DNA of 64,000 nt. It comes from Flectonema sp. DT1601. Taxonomy: Eukaryota > Euglenozoa > Diplonemea > Diplonemida > Diplonemidae. The DNA is taken from positions 739,374 through 803,373 of the forward strand of contig OZ025806.1 in NCBI GenBank assembly GCA_964019425.1, read 5' to 3'. Under the pieces are notes generated by a model. The model was not told where the DNA came from. It saw only the letters and a program-made list of their open reading frames with translations, and made no database searches. Below, piece by piece: positions 11,570 to 21,031 of this stretch (its first letter is position 1; each line of letters starts with the position of its first letter). The position numbers and the translations under genes were made by a program.

Positions 11570-11981
11570 GTCAAACTGTATTCACAACTTTACAACTACG
11601 GTAGAGTTCAGGTTATTATTTTTACACACCTGATTATGTGTTTTCTTTTTTTCTTTTTTTTCTTTTTGTAACAAGGAACTGGTTGTGCCATTGCCTGTAA
11701 GCGTTGGCTCGTAGCCGTACGCTTTCGCATGCCACCCTCCTTTTCCCCCCAGTATGATTTGCTAACGGTACCAAAGCAATACTTGTGTACAAAGCTACGA
11801 CTAATAGATTTGTGTCACAAGGAAAACCGAAACAAAAGAAACGAAATAATGGAAATATGTGTTCCACATTACCAGACTATATCTGCAGCCGTAGATTTTC
11901 TTTTCCCCCCCCTCGATGAATTGTTTTGTTGTTTTAGGATTGTGAGGATATATTTTCTTAAAACAGGATTGTAATTTAGAC

Positions 11982-13451
11982 ATGTTTGATTCCGAAGACC
12001 CAGCACTGCATTCTGCACATGAAGCACTTCGAGATGCTGAGATGAGAAGAACTCAAAGAGAAATGGAATTATTATCTCTGATTGGAGGTGGTCCTTCAGT
12101 CGTTCCGATACCTCCACCAAGTCCAGAGCCGGTTATGACTCCGTCTTTAGCGAGAGTGACTCGAGTTGCTGATGATTTTATTAAATACAACTCAACAAAC
12201 ATAAACGGAACATACTCAGCTAAACCGTCTCCTAAAGAAGTGATGATGTCTATAACATCACCAACACGAAGGACAACACCATCAGCACAAACACCAACAA
12301 TAAGTAGTTTAAGAAAAAGGACTCCAGAGAGAGATCGCATTAGGTCAAGAACTCCTCAGACAAATCGCACGGCATCAGTTAGAAATAGAAAGAGGTACGT
12401 CTCTCCGCAGAGGTCTAATTCTTTACCTGGGTCAGAGATTCATAAAGAATTACAAAAGAATGTTCAAATTGAAACAATGAGAGAAAATATTCATAAAGAA
12501 GCTGCAGCATCCGCTGCTGCTAGAATTAGGAATATTGCTCAATCATCTACTGTCAGACCTTCCTTAGGATCACCTGGAAGAGGTGGCTATGCTGCTGTTG
12601 TCACTTCATCATCTCCGAGAGAGATTCAGCCATCACTGAATCTTATTACTCATGCTTCTCCTCAAACACTTGTTACTCCGCCTACGACACCTCCTTCAGT
12701 TGTTGTTTCTGAAGCAGGTCGTACTGTTTTAAATGGGATCTATTATCTTTGTGTACCTGGAGTATTAGATGATGTTAATGTCTTGTATCGATCAGAGAAA
12801 CAAACCTGTTCGTTGTATTTAAAAAATGGACGATGGAAGTTAAATGACAGCAGTGATACAAGTGGATGGATCTACAGTGCTTCTACTCTAATTGGACAAT
12901 GGGAAGTTGTTGGAGGAGGAGAAGGTGATATTGGTTATGGTTATCCTAAATTATCAGAACCTAGTGATGTTGATATCGTTCATAAAATCGCGACTGAAAA
13001 CAATAATAAAATAGTAACCAGTGATCCACAATACCAAACACCTCCTCCTATGAGTCCACGACTTCTTAATTCACCTCTTAGATCAGTGTCACCTCAGGTC
13101 AACACTCGATCAAGTTCAGAAGGACCTTCTATTTGGGCTAGTCAAGAAAAGCAAAAATCACCCAACTACGCTCCGTTCATGCTTGCTATCTTATTGTTTT
13201 TATCTATACTGGCGGGTTGGTCTTTACATTCGTTGTTTGCACCTCCACCAGCTATTCCACTTCCACCACCACCTCCAAAACATGAACCATTCGTTCATGA
13301 TGGTAGGGTTTGTACTTTGAGTAACAACAATTTATATTGCACTGAAATACCAGGAGCGGCAAAGATTGATGGGTCTCGAGTACCAAACAAGAATGACGTC
13401 GAAGTGGTCGATGTTGACAGTAAAGCTGAGAAGTGTGCAAATCCTAACTAA
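11982..13451 (+). CDS. One-pass membrane protein with disordered N-terminus and a W/Y-rich module
   Basis: 489 residues, one exon. Residues 1-240 are disordered and rich in Ser, Pro, Thr and Arg, with many SP/TP sites. Residues ~240-325 form a globular module (NGIYYL...VLYRS...CSLYLKNGRWKL...GWIYSAS) that resembles the repeated modules of the large DysF protein at 1672. One hydrophobic helix lies at ~400-422. A proline run (PPPAIPLPPPPP) and a short tail with three Cys follow. The module may be cytosolic and the tail lumenal, as in a tail-region-anchored protein. An AG at 11965-11966 is 15 bases before the ATG. Family not recognised. Confidence 0.75.
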   Translation: MFDSEDPALHSAHEALRDAEMRRTQREMELLSLIGGGPSVVPIPPPSPEPVMTPSLARVTRVADDFIKYNSTNINGTYSAKPSPKEVMMSITSPTRRTTPSAQTPTISSLRKRTPERDRIRSRTPQTNRTASVRNRKRYVSPQRSNSLPGSEIHKELQKNVQIETMRENIHKEAAASAAARIRNIAQSSTVRPSLGSPGRGGYAAVVTSSSPREIQPSLNLITHASPQTLVTPPTTPPSVVVSEAGRTVLNGIYYLCVPGVLDDVNVLYRSEKQTCSLYLKNGRWKLNDSSDTSGWIYSASTLIGQWEVVGGGEGDIGYGYPKLSEPSDVDIVHKIATENNNKIVTSDPQYQTPPPMSPRLLNSPLRSVSPQVNTRSSSEGPSIWASQEKQKSPNYAPFMLAILLFLSILAGWSLHSLFAPPPAIPLPPPPPKHEPFVHDGRVCTLSNNNLYCTEIPGAAKIDGSRVPNKNDVEVVDVDSKAEKCANPN

Positions 13452-13676
13452 TCACTTATCTAGTCACTATAAACTGCAACATGATTCACAAATATTCATA
13501 TTGAGACACCTTCCTACTTTGATGTAAACTGATATCCTTGTAAGGTGGATCGTTTTTTTTTTTTTTTTTTTTTCACGGGAAAAATATAAAAAAAATTCTG
13601 TATGCGAAACCCCTGCTAGATGTATAAAAATAAAAAGAGAACATAAAAAAAGAAATTCCTCAACTTGTAACAGAAA

Positions 13677-13709
<33 letters not shown>

Positions 13710-13902
13710 CCGACAAAAGACAAAAAAGAGTAATCCCCCCTCTACCATTCGTGTACTGTAATTTATAAACAGTTTTGTCTTTTTCGTCATTGTATGCTTT
13801 TTTACCTTGTTTTTTGTGTGTACCCTCGTTTGGTATTTTTATTTTTTTAAAAAAAATAATTCTATCGTGAAAAATTTAACCTTATTCCTTTTGACAAGTA
13901 TT
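13452..13902. other. Intergenic / 3' UTR, no gene seen
   Basis: A T tract at ~13553-13573 and a poly(A) tract of nearly 30 bases at ~13682-13709 dominate. The last 36 bases before the next gene contain an 11-codon uORF (13903-13938) whose TAA shares its last A with the ATG of the next coding region. Confidence 0.6.
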
Positions 13903-13937
13903 ATGAGTAAAGCAGATCGAGTCCTTTCTTGGCTTTA

Positions 13938-14663
13938 ATGATGTCTGATGATTCTGATTCTGACATCCCACCAGTAATAGGTGAAGCTATTCAACAAGGA
14001 AATCAAAAAGTAATAATAACTAAATTACGAGAAGGGAAAATACCATCCAAGTCAACGGGATCTCTGTATCTTAGAAGTAACGATTCGATGAAAGAAGATA
14101 AAGAGTTCGTGTTGTTGTTATTAAGATCATCGAATAAAGAAACTGGAGGACAGATAGCTGATAATCTTCCTAAAAAGTTAGCTCTCGATAAAGAAATAAT
14201 AATTGAATGTCTCAAACACCACGACAGCAATACGATCCATGAAATACCTCACCTGTATCAAGAATGTTTACAGTTATTCAATGACAAAGAAATTGTTACT
14301 ACGGGAATCAGTTATTGTGAACCAGTTAATGTTCATAAATTCATATCATGGATTCCTGACAGTAAAGCCTTGTCTGATCCTGATGTTGTTTGGAAGGCAA
14401 TTAGAAGTTCAAACAACGCAGGTGTTCTTAAGATATTCGGTCTTCTCCCGATGTCTATTCGTTCACAACGTGACATAGCTCTTCATTGCTTGATGAGAAT
14501 AGCAACTTATGAAAATCGTCATATCGCAATGACACTGATGCCTCCCGAGTTAAGAAGTGATGCACAATTTATTAAACTGCGTGATGAACCAAAAAAGAGA
14601 AAAGAACGCAACCGCTTTCAGCCGAATAGAGGACCAGAATGTTGTGAATGCTGCATACTGTAA
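13938..14663 (+). CDS. Helical-repeat protein with a CaaX-type prenylation tail
   Basis: 241 residues from the ATG at 13938. The three upstream codons are open but start with TTG, so they are not used. After an acidic start (MMSDDSDSD) the protein is a run of short helices with recurring D-x-E/D-V/I-V units (DKEFVLLLLR, DKEIIIECLK, DKEIVTTGI, DPDVVWKAIR, QRDIALHCLM). These resemble DUF4116-type repeats, though I cannot confirm the family. A basic stretch (EPKKRKERNR) leads to the C-terminus PECCECCIL. The last four residues, CCIL, fit a CaaX box with Leu at X (geranylgeranyl type). The other cysteines are plausible palmitoylation sites. Together these predict membrane attachment, possibly flagellar or plasma membrane. 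Confidence 0.7.
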   Translation: MMSDDSDSDIPPVIGEAIQQGNQKVIITKLREGKIPSKSTGSLYLRSNDSMKEDKEFVLLLLRSSNKETGGQIADNLPKKLALDKEIIIECLKHHDSNTIHEIPHLYQECLQLFNDKEIVTTGISYCEPVNVHKFISWIPDSKALSDPDVVWKAIRSSNNAGVLKIFGLLPMSIRSQRDIALHCLMRIATYENRHIAMTLMPPELRSDAQFIKLRDEPKKRKERNRFQPNRGPECCECCIL

Positions 14664-14829
14664 TAGAAGGAATACTGGTTTGTTTTAATTTACAACAAGG
14701 GGAGGGGAGGTGTTACACGTTGGAGCAATACGTTTGCAATATTTTTTGCTTGGTAATTTCTAATTATTTATTAATATTATTATCATTTTTTTTATATATT
14801 TTCAGTAAACTTACATTTTTTTTCACAAT

Positions 14830-15687
14830 ATGACTCGGGTGTTACCAGCTTCTTCAGTTGAGCCGTTACTCGTTGCTCACGGACACAGTGATACCTTCTT
14901 AACTGACAACAGAGGAGCAGTTTTTAAATTAGCGATTAAAGGAGAGAAAGAAGCATATGAACGCATTCAGAATGACACTCTTCGACAACACACAGCTGAG
15001 TACTTCGGTGAAGTGATGCTCGAAAAGGATGGAAAGTCATACATTCAACTTGCTGACATCAGAGCAGGTTCTCCAATAGTAATGGATTGTAAAATGGGCA
15101 CAAGGACTTTTCTAGAGGAAGAATGTGCTTCTGGAAAACCGAGAAACGATCTGTATAAAAAAATGGTTACGCTATCTCCTGACCTTCCGACTGATGAAGA
15201 ACATGCCGCTCAAGAAGTTACAAAACTGAGATACATGTTAGCCAGGGAACAACTATCGTCGAGTTCTGTTCTTGGATTCAGAGTTGATGGTGTCGTAGGA
15301 GCTGGTGTTAGACATAAGTTGTCAACTATACGTGAGAAGTCTGAGATTAGTGATGTTTTTCTAAGTTTCGTTGCTGCTCTTCAATTAAAAAATCCAAGAC
15401 CAGTAGTCAACACGCTCATCTCTCGATTAAAAAAATTAGAAGTAGCTCTGTCAGAGTCTTCGTTCTTTGCATCCCACGAGATGATTGGCAGTTCCTTACT
15501 ATTCTCGGCTGATATTTCCAATTCAGAGATAGACGTTTACCTCATTGATCTGGCTAAGTGTGTTCCCCTACCAGAAAATATCAAAATCACTCACAAAGAA
15601 CCATGGCGAGGAGGAAATCACGAAGACGGTTGGCTAACAGGATTATCCAATATTATCGCAGTCTGGGAGATGGTAGCTAACATGTAA
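14830..15687 (+). CDS. Inositol polyphosphate kinase (IPK/IPMK family)
   Basis: 285 residues, one exon. It phosphorylates inositol phosphates with ATP in the IP3-to-higher-inositol-phosphate pathway. The family signature PxxxDxKxG appears as PIVMDCKMG (~83-91), followed by TRTFLEEE. The ATP-binding SSLLF (~220) and the metal-binding IDLAK (~239, usually IDFAK) are present. The small size is close to the minimal catalytic core of protist and plant IPMK-type enzymes. The sequence does not settle whether the substrate is IP3, IP4 or IP6. The AG at 14804-14805 follows a T-rich stretch 24 bases before the ATG. Confidence 0.9.
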   Translation: MTRVLPASSVEPLLVAHGHSDTFLTDNRGAVFKLAIKGEKEAYERIQNDTLRQHTAEYFGEVMLEKDGKSYIQLADIRAGSPIVMDCKMGTRTFLEEECASGKPRNDLYKKMVTLSPDLPTDEEHAAQEVTKLRYMLAREQLSSSSVLGFRVDGVVGAGVRHKLSTIREKSEISDVFLSFVAALQLKNPRPVVNTLISRLKKLEVALSESSFFASHEMIGSSLLFSADISNSEIDVYLIDLAKCVPLPENIKITHKEPWRGGNHEDGWLTGLSNIIAVWEMVANM

Positions 15688-15861
15688 ATACAACTGCCTA
15701 ACCGAAATACGTATTATATTTGTGGTGGTGTCACTTTTAGTTATGAGAAAGACCCACCTGACTTCAAGAAGAAGCTGTTTATGCTCAACAATAGGGAAAT
15801 AGAAACCTGTATGCAGCCTTCATCAGAAAGTGTTGTTGCAGTTAATTCTCCTCCGTTAAGA

Positions 15862-15883
15862 TTCTTGATCTTGTTATCAAGAA
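15862..15883 (+). other. 8-bp perfect hairpin downstream of the inositol kinase gene
   Basis: TTCTTGAT and ATCAAGAA flank a six-base loop, 174 bases after the stop codon. It may be a 3' UTR processing or stability element. A similar hairpin lies 180 bases after the last gene of the window. Confidence 0.4.
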
Positions 15884-16475
15884 GCACTTTTTGTAGTGGG
15901 GAACGTAATTCAAACAGTTCTTGACTGATTAACCTATTTGAGATGTCTCGGTTACAGAACAGAAAAAAAGTGGAAGGCCACTCTTAGTACTGGTGTCTGT
16001 TAATTAGCCAAGCATTTTTTTAATTTTCTTTTTTTCGCCCCCCTTAAGTAAATGGCTCATTCCCGAAGCCAGGATACAAGCATAGGTTGGTTATCAGCCT
16101 TGCAGGTTCTGTCTTGCAGGGTTTTAATAATCAAGGGGGAGGTCCCCGGATAGAAAGTTCAGCATTGTAAGCCGTGTGCATCCTCGCATTCCTGAAAAAG
16201 AGAAATGTTCTTTGCAGTGATAAGGTTGCCTCGTTCGATTTTTTTTTTTTTTTTTTTTTAAAATTTGCCATATTCTTCTTGCCCACCTGAAAACTCTCTT
16301 AGAAAACCGCAGTACAGCTTTCTGGTTGTAGCATCTGATGCTAACTGTTTGAAGTGCAAAAGTCGGAGGTGTCAATTTGACTGATGCTACAATCAAATGT
16401 TACCCCGGCACAGCTTCGGTAGATCATTACGCTACCTTAGGCGTAAAATCAAGTTACCCCCCAGTCTTTTTTTTC

Positions 16476-16534
16476 TTTTTTTTTTTTCCCCTTGTTCTTT
16501 GTTTTTTTGAAAAAAAGGGGAAAAAAAAAAAAAA
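16476..16534. repeat. Long T/A foldback (inverted repeat)
   Basis: T12-C4 on the left pairs with G4-A14 on the right. An inner T7/A7 stem and a ten-base bulge complete the structure. Noncoding. Confidence 0.6.
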
Positions 16535-16594
16535 CCCAAATGTTTTGAATCTCGATTATTGCGTGCACTGCAACGTAGTGATTTCTTTTGGCTT

Positions 16595-16630
<36 letters not shown>

Positions 16631-16683
16631 ACCATTTGATTGATAATGACACTGTTTTGTCATTTATATCGGGGTGCAATTCT

Positions 16684-16716
<33 letters not shown>

Positions 16717-19189
16717 TCACGAGTCGTTTTTATCCAAACCGTGGATTTTTTTTTCTTTCTATTCTGTTGTTCTGGGTGACGTTCCTATTTACTGTCTATA
16801 ATAGAGATGAAACTCGTTGCTTATGGTGACCTGATTTCCAACTGGACTTTGTGTTGCGATGAGCAAGCTCTCAAATCCTTTAAATGGCAGCATCTCTTCT
16901 CGTCGTGGAGTCTTTTACGATCCTGCGTCGGGTCGTCTTGAAGCTTTTTTTTTTTACTTATTTCAAGCTATTTTTAAAAAAAAAAAAAAAAAAACCAGTA
17001 GATATGAGGGACGGAGAGTGAAGTCTTACCCAGCGTGTGTCAGTTCACGCAAACACGAACGCAGTTAGCTAGCTTCTCAGTTTTTTTCCCCCTCCTTTTT
17101 TTTTTCAGTCTCAGTTTTTTTTGTGATCCCCCCCTCCTATTTTACGTACAAAAATCGATTAGTTTACCCCCCTTCTGTTTCTGTGTTTACATGGAATATT
17201 ATGCATTTGTTAGCCTGTAGTCCTTCCCTCTGGTAATTCCTAAAGTATTATGGCCAAGCCGTGTTCGGCTGTCTGCTTACTTAGTTTGTATGCGAACATT
17301 TGTTCGTCCACTAAACGTGTTGTAGACTTTCAGGGTAGGTTACCTTGATGCACACCGCAATTTGTTATTATTCTAATATAAATCGCCTGGAGGTAGTTGT
17401 TATTGAATGTCCTTATTCATTCTTTCGAGAAGGGGTGGGTGAGTGAGTCCAAAGCAAGGAAAAAAATAATACCTTATCCCCTATGTTTATAAGCTATACT
17501 GTAACATTGTTTTATTAACCCTCCCTTTCTATGTTTTGATGTTTTCCTATAAAAAAAAAGAGTGATCATGAAAAGTCCTTATGGATATGTGAAGAGGAAA
17601 GAATTCTCACTTTGAAGTGTTTTTTATACCCCATGTTTTTGTAAGCATTCTTTTTTTTTTTCTTTCATCCCACTCCTTCCGATTATTTTATGTTTTCTTC
17701 TTCTTCTTCTTCTTTTTCTTTTTTTTTTTCTTCCTTAAAACGTATCTTTTCTTTGATTAACAACTACAAAGTTTTTTTTTTTTTTACAGTTAAAGTGCTT
17801 TAATTTGAATTTTGTTCAGTACGTAAAGTTGTCAAAGTTTCCCCCATCCGACTATGTGTAGAGCCTTTTACGACATTTGCGGAGTGTTTGTCTCTTCCAT
17901 AACATTACCTTTACTGTATCATAAATTACTAATTGTTTATATTAGTTAGCTTTGATACAATACATATGTTTATATCTTTATAAATATGCAAGAACGGTTT
18001 AGTCTCTCTCCGATTTCTTTTCGTGTGTATCCTTAAATTCATCTGTTTTGAAAAGAAATTTGAATTTAGGCAGTCCGCTGTGCTATTAGTTTTTATTTTT
18101 TTTTTTTTTGCGAGTCTTTTTTTATTTTACCTTTCGAGATGCGGTTCTCTTTTTTTTTTTTTTTTTTTTTTAAATTTCGTAAAATTTTTATTCAGTGCTC
18201 ATATCGAAGCCTTTAAATTTAAAAAAAAAAAAAAAGAGGAATCTTTGCACCGATATTGAGGGAGTACCGAAAAAATTGATTGTTAAGGTGAACCACTTTT
18301 TAAAAACAAACTAGTAACATAACATAATAGTATATTGCTAGTAGGTATGCAGATGTTTCGTACAGTTATTTAGTGTCTTCCCTCTTATGTTTCTTGGTGC
18401 ATGAATGCAAGTCGAGGAATGATATTATAAGAAAACATGAAAACAAAACAAAATCAGTTTATTCTCCTTTCGATACACCGAAAAATAGATTGGAATTTTT
18501 AAACCATTGTCGGGGTTTTATACCTAACTGTGTGAAAGTAGCGATGGACAGGGCCAGTATAGTTTATAATAATTTTTCTTTAACCTCCTTCTTAGATGAA
18601 AAGGGTTTTTTTCTTATCTTTGACTCATATATTTATGAAATAGTTTGTTTTGGAATATATATGCCAATCTTACCTAATAAAAAGAAATAGACTGATTTGG
18701 CTATTTACGTTGCAACTGTGATAATAAAAAGGATAACGTCGAGTTCGATTTCAATGAGTTGTATTGAACGAAATTAAAAACGATCATCATTCGTGCAAAC
18801 TACTCAAATTCGTCTAAGTAATATATGGGTAAAAAAAAAAAAAAAAAATAAATAAATAAATAAACCGCATCAAAAAAAAAAAAAAAAAAAAGCTTGATTG
18901 TCAAATGTTGCTTTTTTACATTGGTTATCTCTCTCTCTCTTTTTTTTTATAAATACCTCCTTTTTATATTTGCTGGAATCTATTCGTCTGTAAATAGATA
19001 ATTGCATCTTTAAAAAAAAGCTGTAATCACAGCAAGGAGCGCTTAACCTGTAGTACGTGGTCTCCGAATGCACATATTCGAAAGCATGTATGGGATACAA
19101 CAACTGACGAACTTGTTTGGTAGAATGCTATATTGGTTTTAATGAGTCTCAAGTTACTTTGTATTTAATTACCCTTAATAATAGGCTTA

Positions 19190-19222
<33 letters not shown>

Positions 19223-20020
19223 AAATAAACACGTTGTTTTCATGAAATAGGGTTCGGTGTGTTTTGCTTAAAATTCGTTTTTTTAAAATGGAAAAAAAAA
19301 GAAAAAAGATTTAAAAAAAAAAAAAAAAAATAGTAGTTTTTTTTTATCTTTTTCGTGTTGCGTTGGCCACTCTCCTAGCAGTTAAACACGTCTGCTATCC
19401 ACACGGTGAGAGTGTTGTCTTCACAGTGGGTTGCATGTTTCATCAGATTTTCAACTGTTTCACGAGTTTCTTAATTTATTAACGCATTGCTTGAGTGTAC
19501 ATGTAGTAAAGTCTGACATCAGTTAAAAAATATTTCACGTGAAGTATCATGTAAAGTAGTATTAATCATCACATCCCCCGTCCAGCTCCATGAATTTCCT
19601 TTCATGGAAAAGTGTGAGCATTTGAGGTTAACAAAATCTCATGATATAGAGTAGTATCGCTGTGTAGATGATGAAGTTGATTCTTTATTAGTAGCTCTGT
19701 TAAGATATGTCCCGAATGCGCTTGGGGTGATGCTACTTACTCAAGTTAGTGCATGCTTCGCGAGGTGTCAGAAAATACAGAGATAGTTTTTTTGTTTTCC
19801 AATTATTTATTTTGTTGAGTATTTACTAATCATTTGTACTTCTAACGAATACTATCTTCTTTTGTTAAATCAGACATCAGAAATGACACGGACGTTGGCT
19901 GGTAGCTGAAGCTGAAGGCAGAGCAGAGGGGTGTATTGACGTGTTATTTATTCATTTCTTCCGACAGTCTCCTCCTCACCTCCCACCCCCAACCCAAACT
20001 CCTTTCACACACTATATAAT

Positions 20021-21031
20021 ATGCCTACCTATCCAAAAGGGCCAAGTCTGGCCCCAGCCCCAATGCTTGATGGTGACATGGGCGATGCCATAGATGAAGG
20101 CGATGAGGACTACTTGAGACCAAGTGAGTTTGGAAACGGAGGGTACTACGACGGAGGTGAAAAGAGTCAACCGCTTGAACCAATTATTAGAGCGGAGAGA
20201 CGTAATCCTAACACTATGTCAACACCAGGAAGGAAGATAACAAGAACTGTTGCATCCCCTGGAACATCATTTCGCTCTGGTGTAACTACTAAAGTACGCA
20301 GAGAACCCGTTGCTCCACCACGCGACTTTGATGAAATGGAATACTTACCAGAGCCGAGAGACATTCGAACCAACGCCAAAGAATGGTCTCGTGAAGACTT
20401 ATCAGTCAGTAACGATACGAACTACAGTGATGTATTTCATATGATGAAGTCTGGATCACAACAGAATAGACAAGTCAGTCACTGGGCTACATCTTTTAGA
20501 GAAGCAACACCAACGAAACCAGTTCGTAGAGAACGGAGACCATCAGTTGGAAGTGTTGGAAGACCAGGTTGGAATGCAAACTTAGGTAAGAAGACTGGAT
20601 GGAAATCCCTTGAACAACTGCACGCAACAACATCAGCAGTATCATCAGTAACCACGTTGGGCAACGTTAAGCGGACACCAAGGTACTCCAATGCGAGGTC
20701 TTCGTCTGTTTCTCGGATGCAGCAGCAGCAACAACAACCACAACAACCATCTGGTTCTTCTTTTATTAAAGAATACGGACCTCCGTCATTTCTTATTAAT
20801 GATGAACGCGATCATTACCAACAGCCGATAAGTACTTCTCACAATCCTCCTGCAGCTGTAAAGGCTGCTGCTCCGCCATCTTTCTCTTCTTACTCGAGTT
20901 CTAATAACTCGTTTAGTTCGATTCCGTCTGGATTTCAAGGAGGACCGCAGCAGCCGGGGCAGTCACAGTCGTGTTTGCGAAACCAGCTGACCAACACACT
21001 TTCACGTCTTCGTGCCTCGTTGCATGACTGA
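20021..21031 (+). CDS. Disordered low-complexity protein
   Basis: 336 residues, one exon, starting at the ATG of MPTYPKGPSLAPAP. Nearly the whole chain is predicted disordered: an acidic N-terminal part (DGDMGDAIDEGDEDY), basic Arg-rich stretches with TPGRK/SPG/TPTKP phosphosite-like motifs, a short Q run (~231-240), and a Ser/Gln/Pro-rich end. A short amphipathic helix (LRNQLTNTLSRLRASL) closes the chain. There is no membrane helix and no recognised domain. Composition and Ser/Pro/Arg style match the linkers of neighbouring genes. It could be a cytoskeletal or scaffold protein, but nothing here proves that. Confidence 0.7.
   Translation: MPTYPKGPSLAPAPMLDGDMGDAIDEGDEDYLRPSEFGNGGYYDGGEKSQPLEPIIRAERRNPNTMSTPGRKITRTVASPGTSFRSGVTTKVRREPVAPPRDFDEMEYLPEPRDIRTNAKEWSREDLSVSNDTNYSDVFHMMKSGSQQNRQVSHWATSFREATPTKPVRRERRPSVGSVGRPGWNANLGKKTGWKSLEQLHATTSAVSSVTTLGNVKRTPRYSNARSSSVSRMQQQQQQPQQPSGSSFIKEYGPPSFLINDERDHYQQPISTSHNPPAAVKAAAPPSFSSYSSSNNSFSSIPSGFQGGPQQPGQSQSCLRNQLTNTLSRLRASLHD

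Larger units (their letters stand above)
15688..20020. other. Gene desert, 4.3 kb
   Basis: No confident gene on either strand. It contains a hairpin at 15862, a long T/A foldback at 16476, T tracts at ~16600 and ~16684-16715, A tracts at ~18836 and ~19193-19220, and an AAAT run at ~18849-18863. A short ATG frame at 16859-17068 and a GTG-initiated 105-codon frame at 18373-18690 have no acceptor or domain and are not called. An AG at 19966-19967 precedes the next gene by 53 bases. Confidence 0.6.

Noticed and set aside
16859-17068. 69-codon ATG frame (MSKLSNPLNG...)
   Set aside because: It runs into a poly(T)/poly(A) stretch giving F and K runs, and has no acceptor before it. It could be an exon fragment but is not supported.
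18373-18690. 105-codon + strand frame
   Set aside because: It begins with GTG, has no domain or acceptor, and its composition follows local base content.
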